This document shows, piece by piece, positions 1-12,511 of a stretch of 64,000 nucleotides of DNA. The notes under the pieces are model-generated. The model had not been told where the DNA came from, made no database searches, and saw nothing but the letters and a program-made list of their open reading frames with translations. Location: positions 2,046,001 through 2,110,000 of the forward strand of contig JAPEHQ010000010.1 in assembly GCA_027405735.1 (NCBI GenBank), read 5' to 3'. Source of the DNA: Mucor racemosus. Its lineage: Eukaryota > Mucoromycota > Mucoromycetes > Mucorales > Mucoraceae. Numbering within the stretch: position 1 is the stretch's first letter; each line of letters starts with the position of its first letter. The translations under genes and the position numbers were made by a program.

Positions 1-3000
1 TTCTCACTCGTTGATAATTCCATACCACCATTTTACATTCTCAATTTATATGCACCTGCGGAACACAACGTCCGTAGCAAAAACACATTCTTTACCAATA
101 TGATTAATATGATTCTATCCTTAACTGACTTCTAGTCTATAGTATCGTCTATGATCGTTGCTGGAGACTTCAACTACTCATTCGACAACAGTAGTGAGCA
201 TTTCTCCGTAACTAATCCATGCACTAACCTCCTCCAATTCATACAAACTTACCTCCATGATTGTTTTAACGTTTCTGGAGAATCCTTTTATGACATAACG
301 TTTAAAAGAGGAACTGATATGTCCACAATTGATTATGTTTTTGCTGGATCCAACTTACACTCAAATATCAATGACACCCATCTTGCTTTTATAAAGACAG
401 CATGGACAGATCATGCGCTCCTTTCATTTACATACACTGTTGGTGCTTCCCATATCGGTAAAGGTACCTGGAGAGCTGACCCTCACCTTGCTACCAACCC
501 GGTATATGTTCGAAAACTCAACCAAGAATTGGACAACTATATACTACACAAATTAACTACTTCAATTTCAGTTCAGGAACAGTGGGATTACATAAAAAAT
601 ATGGTAAAAAAAGTTACTCAAAATTTTTGCCGTATCCGTGCTGTTAAACAAAAGCAAATAATGCGGGAACTCCAAAGTGATCGAAATAGTATTTTACGTC
701 GATATCGTCATGATACTCATGTTTTGCAGACACTCTTACCCGAGGTTGAATCCCAAATTGCTAAGATACAGCAAGAACGAGCCGAAACTTCTAGGCTTAG
801 AGCAGGGAAGAAATGGCTCGAATTTAACGAGAAATCAGCTGGATATCTGGCTCGTACCATAGCAAGCAGAAATTCATCCAGAAACTTTAAGAAGATCATA
901 CATCCTGTCACTGAAGTCAACTGTGAAGACACTGAATCCAAGTTGGCAGCTATTAATACATTCTACTCAGATCTTTATACCGCCAAACGTATTGATGTAA
1001 ATTGCTTGGATGACATGTTGGGTCATATTCACAAGCAACTCTCCATCAGCGAAGCTCAGTCCATTCTTCATGAAATTACTTATGATGATATCCTGGAAGG
1101 ATCTAAACGGTGCCCTCGCAAGAGTAGCCCCGGCTTAGACGGTCTACCATATGAAATTCTTCATCTGGTGATTGCCCATCCGCGATGTCGATCTATTGCC
1201 ACTGCTGTCTACAACGAAGCCATTCAATTTGCGAGATTTCCCCAATCTTGGCAACAAGCTTGCATTGCGTTGATCCCAAAAAAGGGTGATCTGACTGATC
1301 TGGCTAATTGGCGGCCCATCTCCCTTATCAACACAGATTGTAAGGTCTTTACCAGAATGCTAAATTCTCGTATCGTTCCTCTCGCGTCGAAGTTGATAAC
1401 TGAGTTCCAGGCTGGGTTCATGCGTAATAGATTTATTGGTGATCACGGATTAACCAACAAACTAATCCTTGAAGATGCACAGAAAACCGGTGCAGATGGC
1501 GTGGAATACGTAGGCGTAATGCTAGATCAGACCAAAGCTTACGACTTAATTCATCCCACCTATCTGGTCAAAGTTCTCGAGAAATTTGGGTTTCCAACCG
1601 CTTTTGTCCATTGCATTCAAAATCTATTTTTTAATAATCAAATCTTTGTCAATATGAACGGTTTCCTGTCTCCAGCTGTTTCTCAGAAACGTGGATTGCG
1701 GCAGGGGGATTCGATCTCACCCTTATTATTCAATTTCGCCATAGAACCATTTCTGCAATCTATCTTGGCTCATCAGGATATTAGTGGCTATTCATTACAA
1801 CACGGTCATACTACCTTTACCAAAGGGCTGAACTACATCGCCCCCAACCGTCCTGTTAAACTCCTAGCTTATGCGGACGATGTGCTGTTATACATAAACT
1901 CTGTTAGTGAATTTCACGCCTTACAAGATTGCCTAAAGACATACAACAAAGCTTCTAATTCCTTAATCAACTACAATAAGTCCGTTGCGTTCCCCCTTTC
2001 TGGCTCTGCCCTCACCTCTTACAAAGGTGTTCGCCTTCAGAACTATATTGTCCGCAATCAGAGAATGCGTTGGTTTGATTCCAATTCTACCGGCTATTTA
2101 CCATATCTAGGATTTCCTATTTGGTTCACTATCCAACAACGAGAAGCCTTCACAAATGAGATGTTAACCCACATTGATTCTGTTATCGCTCCACATTCAC
2201 AACGTAACATATCTATATATGCAAGATCTCGTATCGCCAACGTGCTGGTTCTCACAAAACTTTGGCATGTATTGCGTATAGTCCCGTTTACCAAAGTTTT
2301 TTTCAATCAAGTTCGCACACGGGTACACCGGTTTATCTATGGCAAAATGTTTCCCAAAATGCGAAGCAGTATATTCTATATACCTAAAGCAAAGGGAGGC
2401 CTTGGTTTACTAGATGCTGAAATCCAACAATATGTCTTTCAATTCCGATATATTAAGGCCATTATCAATACATATATCTCTGTTCCTACTGTAGTCCCTT
2501 CATTCCTTGTTCATCTAATCTCTGATTCCCTTGAAATTACATATGCAGCTCCCTCGCCAGCACTGCCACTACTATTTGCTGGTTGGAGATTTCCCAAACG
2601 TCCACTGGTATTGTCATCCGTCTTTCCCTTGCTCTTCAAGGCCTTCGATGCTTGTTTCCCAAATAGGCTACCTACTACACTCTGGCCACAGATTCCACCA
2701 GCAGCAGCGTGTTTATCATTACCCATCCAAGAGACGCTGTATCCCAACGTTGCCCACCCGGGTTTGGCATTCAAGTTCTCCAAGAACCTCCTTACACTGA
2801 AAGTCTCAGATTTTTTCTATTTCGACCCAGTAGACCAACTCCTTCACTTTCGCTTTCCTGCTGATTGCTCGTATCCAGGCCTGCTCAGGAGAATCCAAAA
2901 AGCGGTTAATGATTGCCGACTCTTGGCGCATAAATACTTTGCCTTTCATTTGGGACTTTTGCCCTACTCCACACTTTCCCCGGAGGACATACATCAGTCC

Positions 3001-3645
3001 AGATCACTCATCAATTGCTCTCCCGTCACCATTGAGCCATTTATCACAAAGCTACTCACAATCCAAGAGACATTTCTTTCATTAGCACCAAACATCAGTA
3101 TCCGTAAGCATATTATACGTAATAAGGGCCGTATTGATCATGGTCGCTTCTACAATCCGAACATCCTCGCCTCTGGTTGGGTTCAATTTATACAAAACCC
3201 AATGCACCCTCCTGCTCGAAATCTTTGGTACCGACTACTATAACAAAAACTATCGAACAAGTCTACATTAGCCATGATCCCCGGTATTGTTGATTCTGAC
3301 CGTTGTATTTTTTGTAATCAGATCGAAACAGCTGAACATCTCCTGTTCTCATGTCCACATAAGAAAGACATCTGGATTAATATCCTTCCTACTTACCTCA
3401 GCAATTTTTCGTCCTTTTCTATCCATAGCGTATTCAAACATATGTCTCAGTTAACTCTAGATTCATTCCTGTTCCGCCCCTCCGTCCCCCTAATTACAAT
3501 TATCGACCTTTTAGCCACCACAATGTATCAGATTTGGAAAGCTCATTGGCGCCAACATTTTGATTCCATTCCCTTTCATCCGATGCGAGTGATTCCTTTG
3601 ATCCACAAGGACCTCCAGATTCTCAACAAACACTACCGTATTTAA
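1..3645 (+). pseudogene. LINE ORF2: endonuclease / reverse transcriptase / zf-RVT, broken by two stops
   Basis: One reading frame runs from base 1 to 3645 with only two stops: TAG at 133-135 and TAA at 3241-3243. Before the first stop the frame reads an EEP-endonuclease stretch (NLYAPAEHNVR); after it comes GDFN near 165. The reverse transcriptase has its catalytic YADD at 1870-1881. After the second stop the frame continues with a Cys-rich zf-RVT motif (C-X2-C, then H and C, near 3305-3360). Both stops are single codons inside otherwise conserved sequence, so they are point changes in a copy rather than introns. The longest uninterrupted piece is 1030 codons (151-3243). Known LINE proteins make a nick with the endonuclease and prime reverse transcription there; this copy cannot make the intact protein. 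Confidence 0.92.
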
Positions 3646-3786
3646 TTAACCCTCATTCGTTATCATTTTGAGTTGTCCCTGCCCCGCACACACCTCAATC
3701 CCTCATCGATGAGTTTTATTTTTTTTAAAACAAAACCCCGCTTTTAATAAAAAAATACAACCTTTCATCCATAAAAAAAAAAAAAA
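1..3786 (+). mobile_element. Non-LTR (LINE) retrotransposon, 5' end outside the window
   Basis: The order seen is the end of an endonuclease domain, a reverse transcriptase, a C-terminal zinc-knuckle region, an AT-rich 3' UTR (3646-3770) and a terminal A run of about 14 bases at 3772-3785. The base after the A run is directly the middle of a family A repeat, so this is an insertion with a clean 3' junction. The 5' end and its target duplication lie left of the window. The coding frame has two stops, so this copy is dead. Domain order and A tail are typical of LINE elements; the clade is not decided. Confidence 0.93.
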
Positions 3787-5490
3787 TGATAGTCTGATAT
3801 GCCTTATCAAACGGTGAATATAATACCCTTGGAATATGAAAACAAAAAAGAAACAACATACGTAGGAAAGGATTTTCAAGGCTTTTCATTATTTAGCGCA
3901 ACTAAAACCCTGCTAGATTGCACATTTCAGCCAATGTAAAAGCAGCATTACATCGCATAAACCATAAATTAAACAAAATAGGCAATACATGTTATCATAG
4001 AAACATGCATTTCTCTACCAGAAAAACCGTCTGTCATATCATACATTCATTAAAAAATTGCAAAAGCGAACCCGTAGAGCAACGCCGTAATTGAGCATGG
4101 CAAGATTGAACGGCTAAGTCGTCTCTTATACTATGGTACAGTATATCTAAGATTTAAATAAAAAGGTGTTTTTTTAAACTTTTCTTATATTTAACCATAT
4201 ACGGTCTGAAAATTCAGTATTTGTAGCGGACATTTTCGGGACTCATTTTATCCTTACCAACACTCATGATTTTGATCAAAAAATAGAAAAATCAAATTTT
4301 GATACCAAAATCAACGTTTAAATATACTACATTGTGAGAGAAAATTGTAGCCATGACTAATACACATTTTATAAAAGCTTAATATTAAATGTCAAGTAAT
4401 GAAAATTTGTACTTTTGGCCCAAAAACAAATTTTTGGTTAAAGGATTTTCATTTAATATTTTGTAATGAAAATGTTTGTTATTTTTTATTGAGCAAATAG
4501 AGCGCTAAATTCTCTATATGTACATATTTTTTGTTTTTATACTTAGTAGTATAACTAACTCTAGATTTGCAAAATCAGAAAAAAAAATTAAAAAATCACA
4601 AAATTGATGATCTGGACAAGAATAATTTTCTAAATTAATATTCCGCTTATAAGCCTTGTAAGTCTTAAAAATAATAGATTTTATAATACTTGAGAATTTT
4701 TTCAAGAATTTATGATGCTATATCCACTTGGTTCAAGCTAATTACTGTAAATATTTATACATATTAATATTGTGTGGTAGTTTATTTGATGATAATATAG
4801 TCTTACTTGATAATTAATGCGCTAGAGGTGATCTACATTAAGTTTTAGTCTTACCTCTCCAACATCATAAACATAAACATGGCCATCACTGGGACCTATT
4901 GCCATCTTTTTACCCTCTTTGTCCCAAGCCAATTTATTCAATGCTTTACCAGAACAAACTTACTTTTGACCTATAAAAATTGATTTATTAATAAAATCAA
5001 TTATTAATAACAAGCTAATAAGTAATAATTATCCTGTACCTTTGATAGTCGGTAGTGATATACAAGACAACATCTTATTTCCTCTTCTTAGCTGTTGGCC
5101 ACTAAATAGAAATAAATGCTTTTTAGAAACGAAATAGACTAACATGAGTTTATTCATTCATTCAAATCAAGTCAATACTATACATACTTTTATAATTACC
5201 AGTTTTTCTCCAGGTAGATATCGACTTTCGACCAAAAAAGCACTGATTATAACGTAGATAATGGAACAAAATGATTAAGTCCTGGACGCTTTTTTTGTTC
5301 GAGAAAGATATTATAACGTGCCCTAAGGTTAACAGTTAATACTTTATTTCCAAATAAACAATAGGAAATACATGTAGTTGTACCTGCTACTTGATTTCAG
5401 TTTACAAAAGAAATTGGTTTTTTGTTGTAGTTTTAAACATAAATCAAAGAGCTGAGGAAAGAGTGGGGGAAAAAAAAGAAAGATAATCCT
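3787..5490 (+). repeat. Family A repeat, copy A1 (truncated CACTA-like element)
   Basis: This stretch matches copies at 45849-47060 and 49251-50480 on the same strand and 28850-30800 on the opposite strand over most of its length. Its left part is cut by the LINE and lies outside the window. Its right part stops near 5490, short of the terminal repeat seen in other copies. It keeps the least damaged dynein-like exon (4855-4953). Upstream of that exon it has the shorter arrangement shared with the 28.5-31.8 kb copy. Confidence 0.85.
4855..4953 (-). pseudogene. Captured exon of dynein intermediate chain (WD40 end), copy in A1
   Basis: On the minus strand 33 codons are open and read SGKALNKLAWDKEGKKMAIG, then a segment ending GHVYVYDVGE. 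This resembles the last WD40 blade of cytoplasmic dynein intermediate chains. The exon is followed directly by a GTAAG splice donor (4850-4854), so the copy came from genomic DNA, not from spliced mRNA. Just upstream the frame meets a stop and an intron-like stretch, so no functional protein is expected. The identity is from memory of the family; a protein search would settle it. Confidence 0.7.
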
Positions 5491-5898
5491 ATATATTTTT
5501 CATTTCTATGCATCTCTTGGTAAATCTTTATCAAATCAACTCCAAGAATGGGCGTATATAGTGCCGCCGAAAATAACAATACAATACTTTAAATGCAGAC
5601 GCTCAATCTATCAAAGTTTTTCATGCAATTTCTCGTTTCTAATAGCGTGTAAAAATTGTCGGAAACGATAGTAAAAGATCTCGGAGTCCGAGAGATGATT
5701 AATGGGTCAGCAACAAAGCTGCAGTGAATGGGTTCATTAAAAAGAAATCCCAGTAAAATAATTTTAATAAATATGAATATGAAAATTGTTGTAATTGCGT
5801 GAGTAATATTGAGTTATTTTTAATTGTGAATAATAATTTTTTTTTGTGATTTTTACATGATAATGTTGAAATGTTTGTTAAAATAATAAATAAAGGCT
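5491..5898. other. Spacer downstream of the chitin synthase gene
   Basis: About 400 bp of AT-rich sequence between the end of repeat A1 and the chitin synthase stop codon. It probably holds the 3' UTR of that gene. No other gene or repeat was recognised. Confidence 0.5.
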
Positions 5899-8800
5899 TT
5901 AAAGACGACCTTGTAAAATGTATTCAATGCTAGTGTTAATGTATTCTTTTTTAGGTGTCATATCAAACCCGAAGAAAGCGCTCAATTGCTCTCGAACTAT
6001 ATAATAGAAATGTTAATAATTATATCTTTAAATTTACAGCTTTTCATACATACCTTGTTTTTTAGTTATACTCATCAAATTAGCCGTTTGAAGTATATTT
6101 CTAATTTCAGATAAAATCTCTTCATCTGTAGGGAATCCTGGTGGAGTCATTGGTTGCATACCACCTTGAGATAATGGAATGGAGAATTGGCTCATAGGAC
6201 GCATTGGCATTTCATATTCGCTTTGATTACCCATCATCATAGGTTGTTGACCCATCATGGCACTAGATCTATCATACATCATACTTCCTCTATCTTGTTG
6301 ACCCATCATAAAACTAGCATTACTCATCATTGGTGTCATGTGACCACTGGCAGCATAATCAGGTCCAAAGCTATGAACTGACATTGCTTGAGATCCGCGA
6401 GGCATTGGTGGTGCCATCATGAAATCTTGAGTAGCAGCACCTCCATATTCAGATCCTGGGCCAATAACGGAGCCATTGAAACCCATAGGACTATGAGAAC
6501 GAGGTCCACCAGCACCAGCACGTTGTTGTTTTTCATAACCAGAGACATGAGTATCACGGTAATAATCATATTCCCCACCAGCTTGACTACCACCATATTG
6601 AGTACGGCTGTCGTACATACCAGATTGATTACCACGGGAACCATAGGTTTGATGACTCTTGTATGTATTACCAGTTACACCAGTTTCTTTACTACCAGTA
6701 GAGCCCATTTCCCAAAGTTCTTGTTCATAGACACTCCATTTCTTGAGAGGAATCATCTTTTCATCAAACTTTTCATCATCAGCAACGATAATTTTCTTTT
6801 GTTTCTTATCGCCAACAACAACACGAGTGTTACCCCATGAGAAATCATCGAAATGCCAGAAGGAATAGATGGGTAAGAAGAAGGAAAAGACTGGAATAGC
6901 CAGAATATAGAAAATCATCCAACCAATGTGTTGCCATTGACGCTTTAGAATAAACAAAATTGCTTGTAAACCATAAATACCAGCCAACATGGCAAGAGCC
7001 AAAACAGGAATTGGACCAGATTTAGATGCAATTACATAAATAAGATAAACCAAATAGATAACAGATACAGGTAATGTTAATGTACCAATTAAATCAATCA
7101 ATACAACGAAACGCATAGAGAAACAACAGAAACCACAAAGATCAGGAAGTAAAACAACTTCAAATAAATTGTGAATTGTAGAATTAATCCAACGACGACG
7201 TTGAGAGAGAAGAATTTGCCAGCGATCAGGAGCTACAGTCTTACATTGAGCATGCGCTGTAAACTTCATCTTGTATTGAGGGAAATGCTTCATCATTAAT
7301 GTTGTTAAATAACGATCTTCACCAAGATGCAACAAATTCTTTTTGTGTAGTGTATCAACATGATTATCAGAATAATCATAAATAACCTTGGGAGAAATAA
7401 TCAAAGGCTCGTTTTTAACAGGTGTACGGATACGATACATACAGAAACAACCAGGTAAACAGGTAACTGAACCAAACAAGGATTCGAAAGCCTTGGCCAA
7501 ATGATGGGAGATATAGTATTCGTAGACTTGAATCATTGTAGTCCAAGAACGGTCTTCATTGACTAATTTAGTTTCACCACAAAGACCAATAATACGACCA
7601 TCATGAAGCATACGGGAAATCATATGATTTAGAGCATCAGGCATAACTTCAGTATCAGAATCAACCATAAGAATATATTCATAGAATGAAGGATTAACAC
7701 CAATAACATTCTTGATTTGATGATACATTTCGAGTTCAAGAGGTGTCATTTCACTATCAAAGTGGACCTTATTTAAAAAGTTCATACAGATCATTTGGGA
7801 ATCACGTTTACCACGATTACCAGGCTTAGCGCGTTCAGAGGCTTTACCAACCTTGACAATAACAACATAAGGTACAACATGGCCTTCACATTCATAGAGA
7901 CCAGAATAGACTTTACCATAATTCAATTGTTTTGAACCTTCACCAATTGATTTGAACATTAATGGCTCAGGATCATTCTTAGTATCATAGCCTAATACAT
8001 CAAGTACAATACGAGGAGTAGGACGATCATTACCACTACCCATAATCATACCATCAGCAATGATATAAAGCAATTTACGCTTATCGTCATAATTCATAAC
8101 AGTAAGAGAATCAATAGTCTTTTTAAGTGATTCTTCATCTTCTGTATAACATGGTACTTGGCAAATGACAAATTTATCATGATCTTCAGGTGTAGGAGCA
8201 CCACCAAATTGTAAAGCAGCCAAGAATTTAACAACGATAACAGTACACATCAAAATAGCAGCAGCAAGAAGCATATAATTAGTAAACATACATCTAGCAG
8301 ATTCACGTTCATCAACATCACCAATATAGAAAAAGTTATCAAGACAAGCCATATTCATATCTTGTTGTTCTTGAGTCATTGAACCACGATATTGATTCCA
8401 TTTATCAGTAGCATCAGTACCACTAAATTTACTAAAGATTTCTTCGATTGTAGGATGGAGGAAATGATAGTCGCTTGCAGTAGAACCAGAATCATAGATC
8501 TTTGATGTAGACATGTAATCATTAATATCATAAACTTTACCGTTGATTGCAAGAGCTAAACGACTCCAACTTTGGTAATCTTCATAAAGTTGCTTTACAG
8601 GTACAACGACCTTACCCTTTTTGTATAAACTCATAGTAGGTAAAAAATAATTCCAATACCAACGAGGATCTTGCATCTTGGTTAAAGTAGCAACTGTAAG
8701 TTGATCACCAGAATTATGAACAAAATTAGCCATTACGACAGTATTATTTGCAATAACTTTGATAGTAGGAGATGTAACTAAACCAGCACAAGCCATTGTT

Positions 8801-11800
8801 AATGGGGGAGGAATAGAATATGATAAATCTAAACCTGCAACTTCAGTCATTAGATCGGTAGTACCAATGTAAGGAGAAGCACCATGTTGACTCTTTGCAA
8901 AATTGGTAATATCGTAAACATCACCACGCACACTAACATACATATCATCGGAAGTACCATGTGCTTGAACATTTGCAGTTGAATACATGTTACGAGTACC
9001 TGGACAAATAACTTCTCCGAGACCAATAATAACAAAAATTGTTATTGCAGAGAAGAATAGAATGATAATACAAAGTGTCACCTTTTCACGCCATGCCATT
9101 TGAACATCTTCACGCTTCATTTTACCGAACCAACGTAAGAAGGGTGAAGGGATCCACCAAGTCATTAGCCAGACAAACCGAATCCACCAAATACGAACAG
9201 CTGTAATTGGCATTTCTTCGACTGATTCATGTTGAGGCGTCTGATAATCTTCAACCATTTTACTCATATCCATATTAGGACCGAATCTAATGATAATAGA
9301 AATAGTTAATATATATATATATATATAGTGCTTTCTTTATTAAAGACATATAATTACTTACCCATCAGATAGTCCCTTCATACCCCATTCGGATTCTTCT
9401 CCCCATTGACTTCCTTCCATATCTCGTTTCATGCCATCATCACTATCCATATAACTTGCACCATCTTCAAATGCTCTAGCATGACCAAGATTATCATCCA
9501 TATAACCACCACCGCCGCCACCAATAGGTAACAAACGATCTTGGCTATCTTGATAGTAACCACCAGTAGCAACATCACCAGCAATCATACCAGGATGAGC
9601 ATCAGGACTTTGATTCAAGAGCTCTTGCTTAGAATCTACAGCCTTTGCACGATCACGTTCTTCTTTTTCAGCAGCACGTAAACCATCTTCAAGTTCTTTC
9701 CATGTATCGTAAGCGATCCAGATCATATCATGACCAATAAATGCTTGAGGTTCAATCCAATTCATGATAGAACGTACATCTTCAACTTGATCTTTTTCAG
9801 ATTTATTATGATCAATTTGTAAAGAAGTTACTAGACCTTCATAACGCACCAAGAATTCAGCAAATGTATAGTAATTTGCATAATCTACAGCACTACGACA
9901 AGTCAAATCAGGCAACAAGAATGCACGAACTTGAGCTTTGACTCTCTTGGGATCAAATACATCAGGAGATTGGGTATCATTCGGTCTAATATGAATAATG
10001 TTATAAATACGGGTATCTGCCATGGTGTAAAATAAATCTCTCAATGTCATATAAAGCTGGTCCATGACAGTTGTAACTTGCATACTTTGATAAGCATCTT
10101 CAGCATCTTTAATAAGCTTTTGTTTTCTGATTTCCTCTGCATCTGGTTCAGCACCTTCGGGAATTGGAATATTGGCAGCATCAGTTGCAGCAGTTGTATT
10201 GTTACGACGTTTATTGGGTTTCTTCATTGAAGGTGCACGAGTAGGTTTACTTGTAAGCTGAGCTTTCACAATAGTACGATCATCCTTGGGATGTGATTCT
10301 GTTGCCATTGCAGAGCTTTCAAATAAGGTTGACACAAAAGTATTTGTGCTATTATCACGCAAAAGACTTACAAAATCGGGTGAAAGATCGTCCAAATTCT
10401 TTTCCAAAAATGATTCAACTGTGTAATGTACGGAACCAGAGAAATGATTGATACCGAACGAATAAGCATGTCCAGATTTTGCAAATGAGGAGTGAGAACC
10501 ATATGAACGCTGCACATTAGCTAAGAAATTGGCGTTTGTTGCATCTGTGGCACCAGTTTGATATTTGGCACAATCTCGGTCCATGGCCCCGACTATACCA
10601 CCTAATCCGAGTGCAGCTGACTTGTTTACATTCTTCTCACGTGTATGATCTTGCTCTTTACCAATTAATAATTCTAGACAACCCGAATTGTCCATAGTAA
10701 CTACCTTTGGAAGTGAAATACCATCACGAAGCATAATGGCATTTAAGCCTTCAGAATCGCTAAATCGCTGATCTATAATAAATTGATGTACTCTTTCATT
10801 TGCGAAATTTGCACAAAATTCTTCAAAACCATTTGATTTGAAATTTTGGAAACCAAATTGATCCAAGATACCAACAAAATTTGCAGGCTCGCCATCATTG
10901 TAACAAATTTTTGTATTAAGAGATTCGACGATCCAGAGGAACAATACATGGTAAAGAGCCCGAGCTAAAGCATCTCTTTGTTCTGCAGCACCCTGGGTAT
11001 TCAAAAACATGGTACAAAGTTCTTTCCTGATTAATCTCAATTTGTAAGTCAGTGATTGTTCAAGTTTGGTTGGTGAAACACCCAACATTACAGCAACAAC
11101 TTCCAATACATCGTTATTCTTGATACAACAGGCTTCTTGAGCTAAATTTCCAGCATCGTGATCATCTTGAAATTGTAAATTACCGATATGCAAAATTGTT
11201 GCCAAAAGTTGAAATATTTGAGTTACGGTTTTTGCCTTGAAACCGCATACTTTAAGAGAGCTCTTGAGATCGGCGAATGCTATTTCATCATTTATTTCAG
11301 GCACCTTGATTAATTTCGATTGATTCAAATAATTAAATGATTCAGGGGGGAAATTTATATGTAACGCAGTTTGTTCGTCTGGTGATGTACCAGCTAATAA
11401 AGAATAAAATACATTAAATGTTCTTTCGTCTTTTGGAATTGTTGTCACTCTCGATTTATCAAAAGCATAAGTTAAGGTTTTTGCACCGAGAATTCTACCC
11501 CTTTCAGAGAATTGGAGTTCTTGGAACATGCCATATTTCGAAGCAGATGAATTTTGACTAGACTTTGAATGTCCAAATGCTTCTAGAATAACCAAAGAAT
11601 TTCTGATCTGTTGTTGTAATTTATTCTCTTTCTTGGAGTGAGTTGATAATAATAAAATTTGATTCAATAAGTGGGATCTAGTTGTACTCTTGCCTGAACC
11701 AGTTATACCGCTATATTCATAATATTTAATTAATATAACCAATAATTGCATTGCCCTGTGTTTCTATCCCCCGTTCAATTGAAACTCCGACTACCCCTTT

Positions 11801-12147
11801 AATTAGGACTCCGATCTTTACCTCAGTACAATACTCTGATCTTCACCCGTTCTTCGCATATGGAAGTAAACCCTCGCAGCTAGATCATAAACATGGGGCT
11901 GCATAAAATGTTTATTTTCAATTACATTTCTATATCCAATATCAGCATAGGATCGAAGGGTTGCATCATTTAAAATTTCCAATGGCTGATATGGATTTAC
12001 AACAATTAGATTTAAATGACCAGAACGGGTGTAGGGTTGGTTCCGCTTGTATCGACTAGAAAGTAAGTTTGTAATACTATCCTCTGTAGGCGGTTGACCA
12101 GCAGAACTTAGCAAACAAGTTAAATCTATACGAGAATCGTCTTGCAT
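5899..12147 (-). CDS. Chitin synthase with N-terminal myosin-motor-like domain (class V/VII type)
   Basis: Exons on the minus strand: 12147-11822, 11755-9362, 9286-6054, 5996-5899 (introns of 66, 75 and 57 nt), giving 2016 aa. Residues 1 to about 760 are a myosin-head-like domain with P-loop GITGSGKST near 125-133. Then come membrane segments, a cytochrome-b5-like region (about 950-1150) and the chitin synthase core: DSDTE near 1448, EDRYLTT near 1561 and the QRRRW signature near 1602, followed by more membrane helices. A Gln/Met/Gly-rich tail leads to a DEK_C-like C-terminal domain. Its last 31 residues (REQLSAFFGFDMTPKKEYIN...) are found only by splicing out 5997-6053; reading through gives a false early stop at 6034. 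The enzyme polymerises UDP-GlcNAc into chitin at the plasma membrane; the motor-like domain is thought to help polarised delivery. It is transcribed divergently from the CHD gene. Confidence 0.95.
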
Positions 12148-12511
12148 TTTTTATTTAAAAGAAAATATGCGTAAATCTCGAGGAATTGTGTATAGATTTG
12201 AAATGTTATATGTAAAAAAAGAAGAATTGAGAGAGAAGAAAGAAAGAAAAGAAGGAAAAAAAAGGGCTAAATCATCAGTTTATTTATTTATTTATTTAAA
12301 GTTGAACTCCCTGATTTTTGGTGGAACGTTAGTTAACCACACATCCAAACACAATGGGAATACATTACAGCTATTTTTACCACAAATTTCACTCCTTTTA
12401 CCTTTTTTAGATCTGCAAAAAAAAAGGCTGGTTTCTGTGACTGGACAGGAGGTTCAATAAGACAAAAAATTTACAACTCTTTCATGTAGTTTCTTCAACT
12501 ACGCGCCTAAC
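12148..12511. promoter_or_regulatory. Shared divergent upstream region of chitin synthase and CHD genes
   Basis: 364 bp separate the two start codons, so both promoters must lie here or overlap. A purine-rich run (A/G on the plus strand) spans about 12216-12270. No defined transcription-factor site is claimed. Confidence 0.5.

Noticed and set aside
6187..6840. Plus-strand frames of 64 and 150 codons
   Set aside because: Shadows of the low-complexity tail of the chitin synthase exon on the minus strand.
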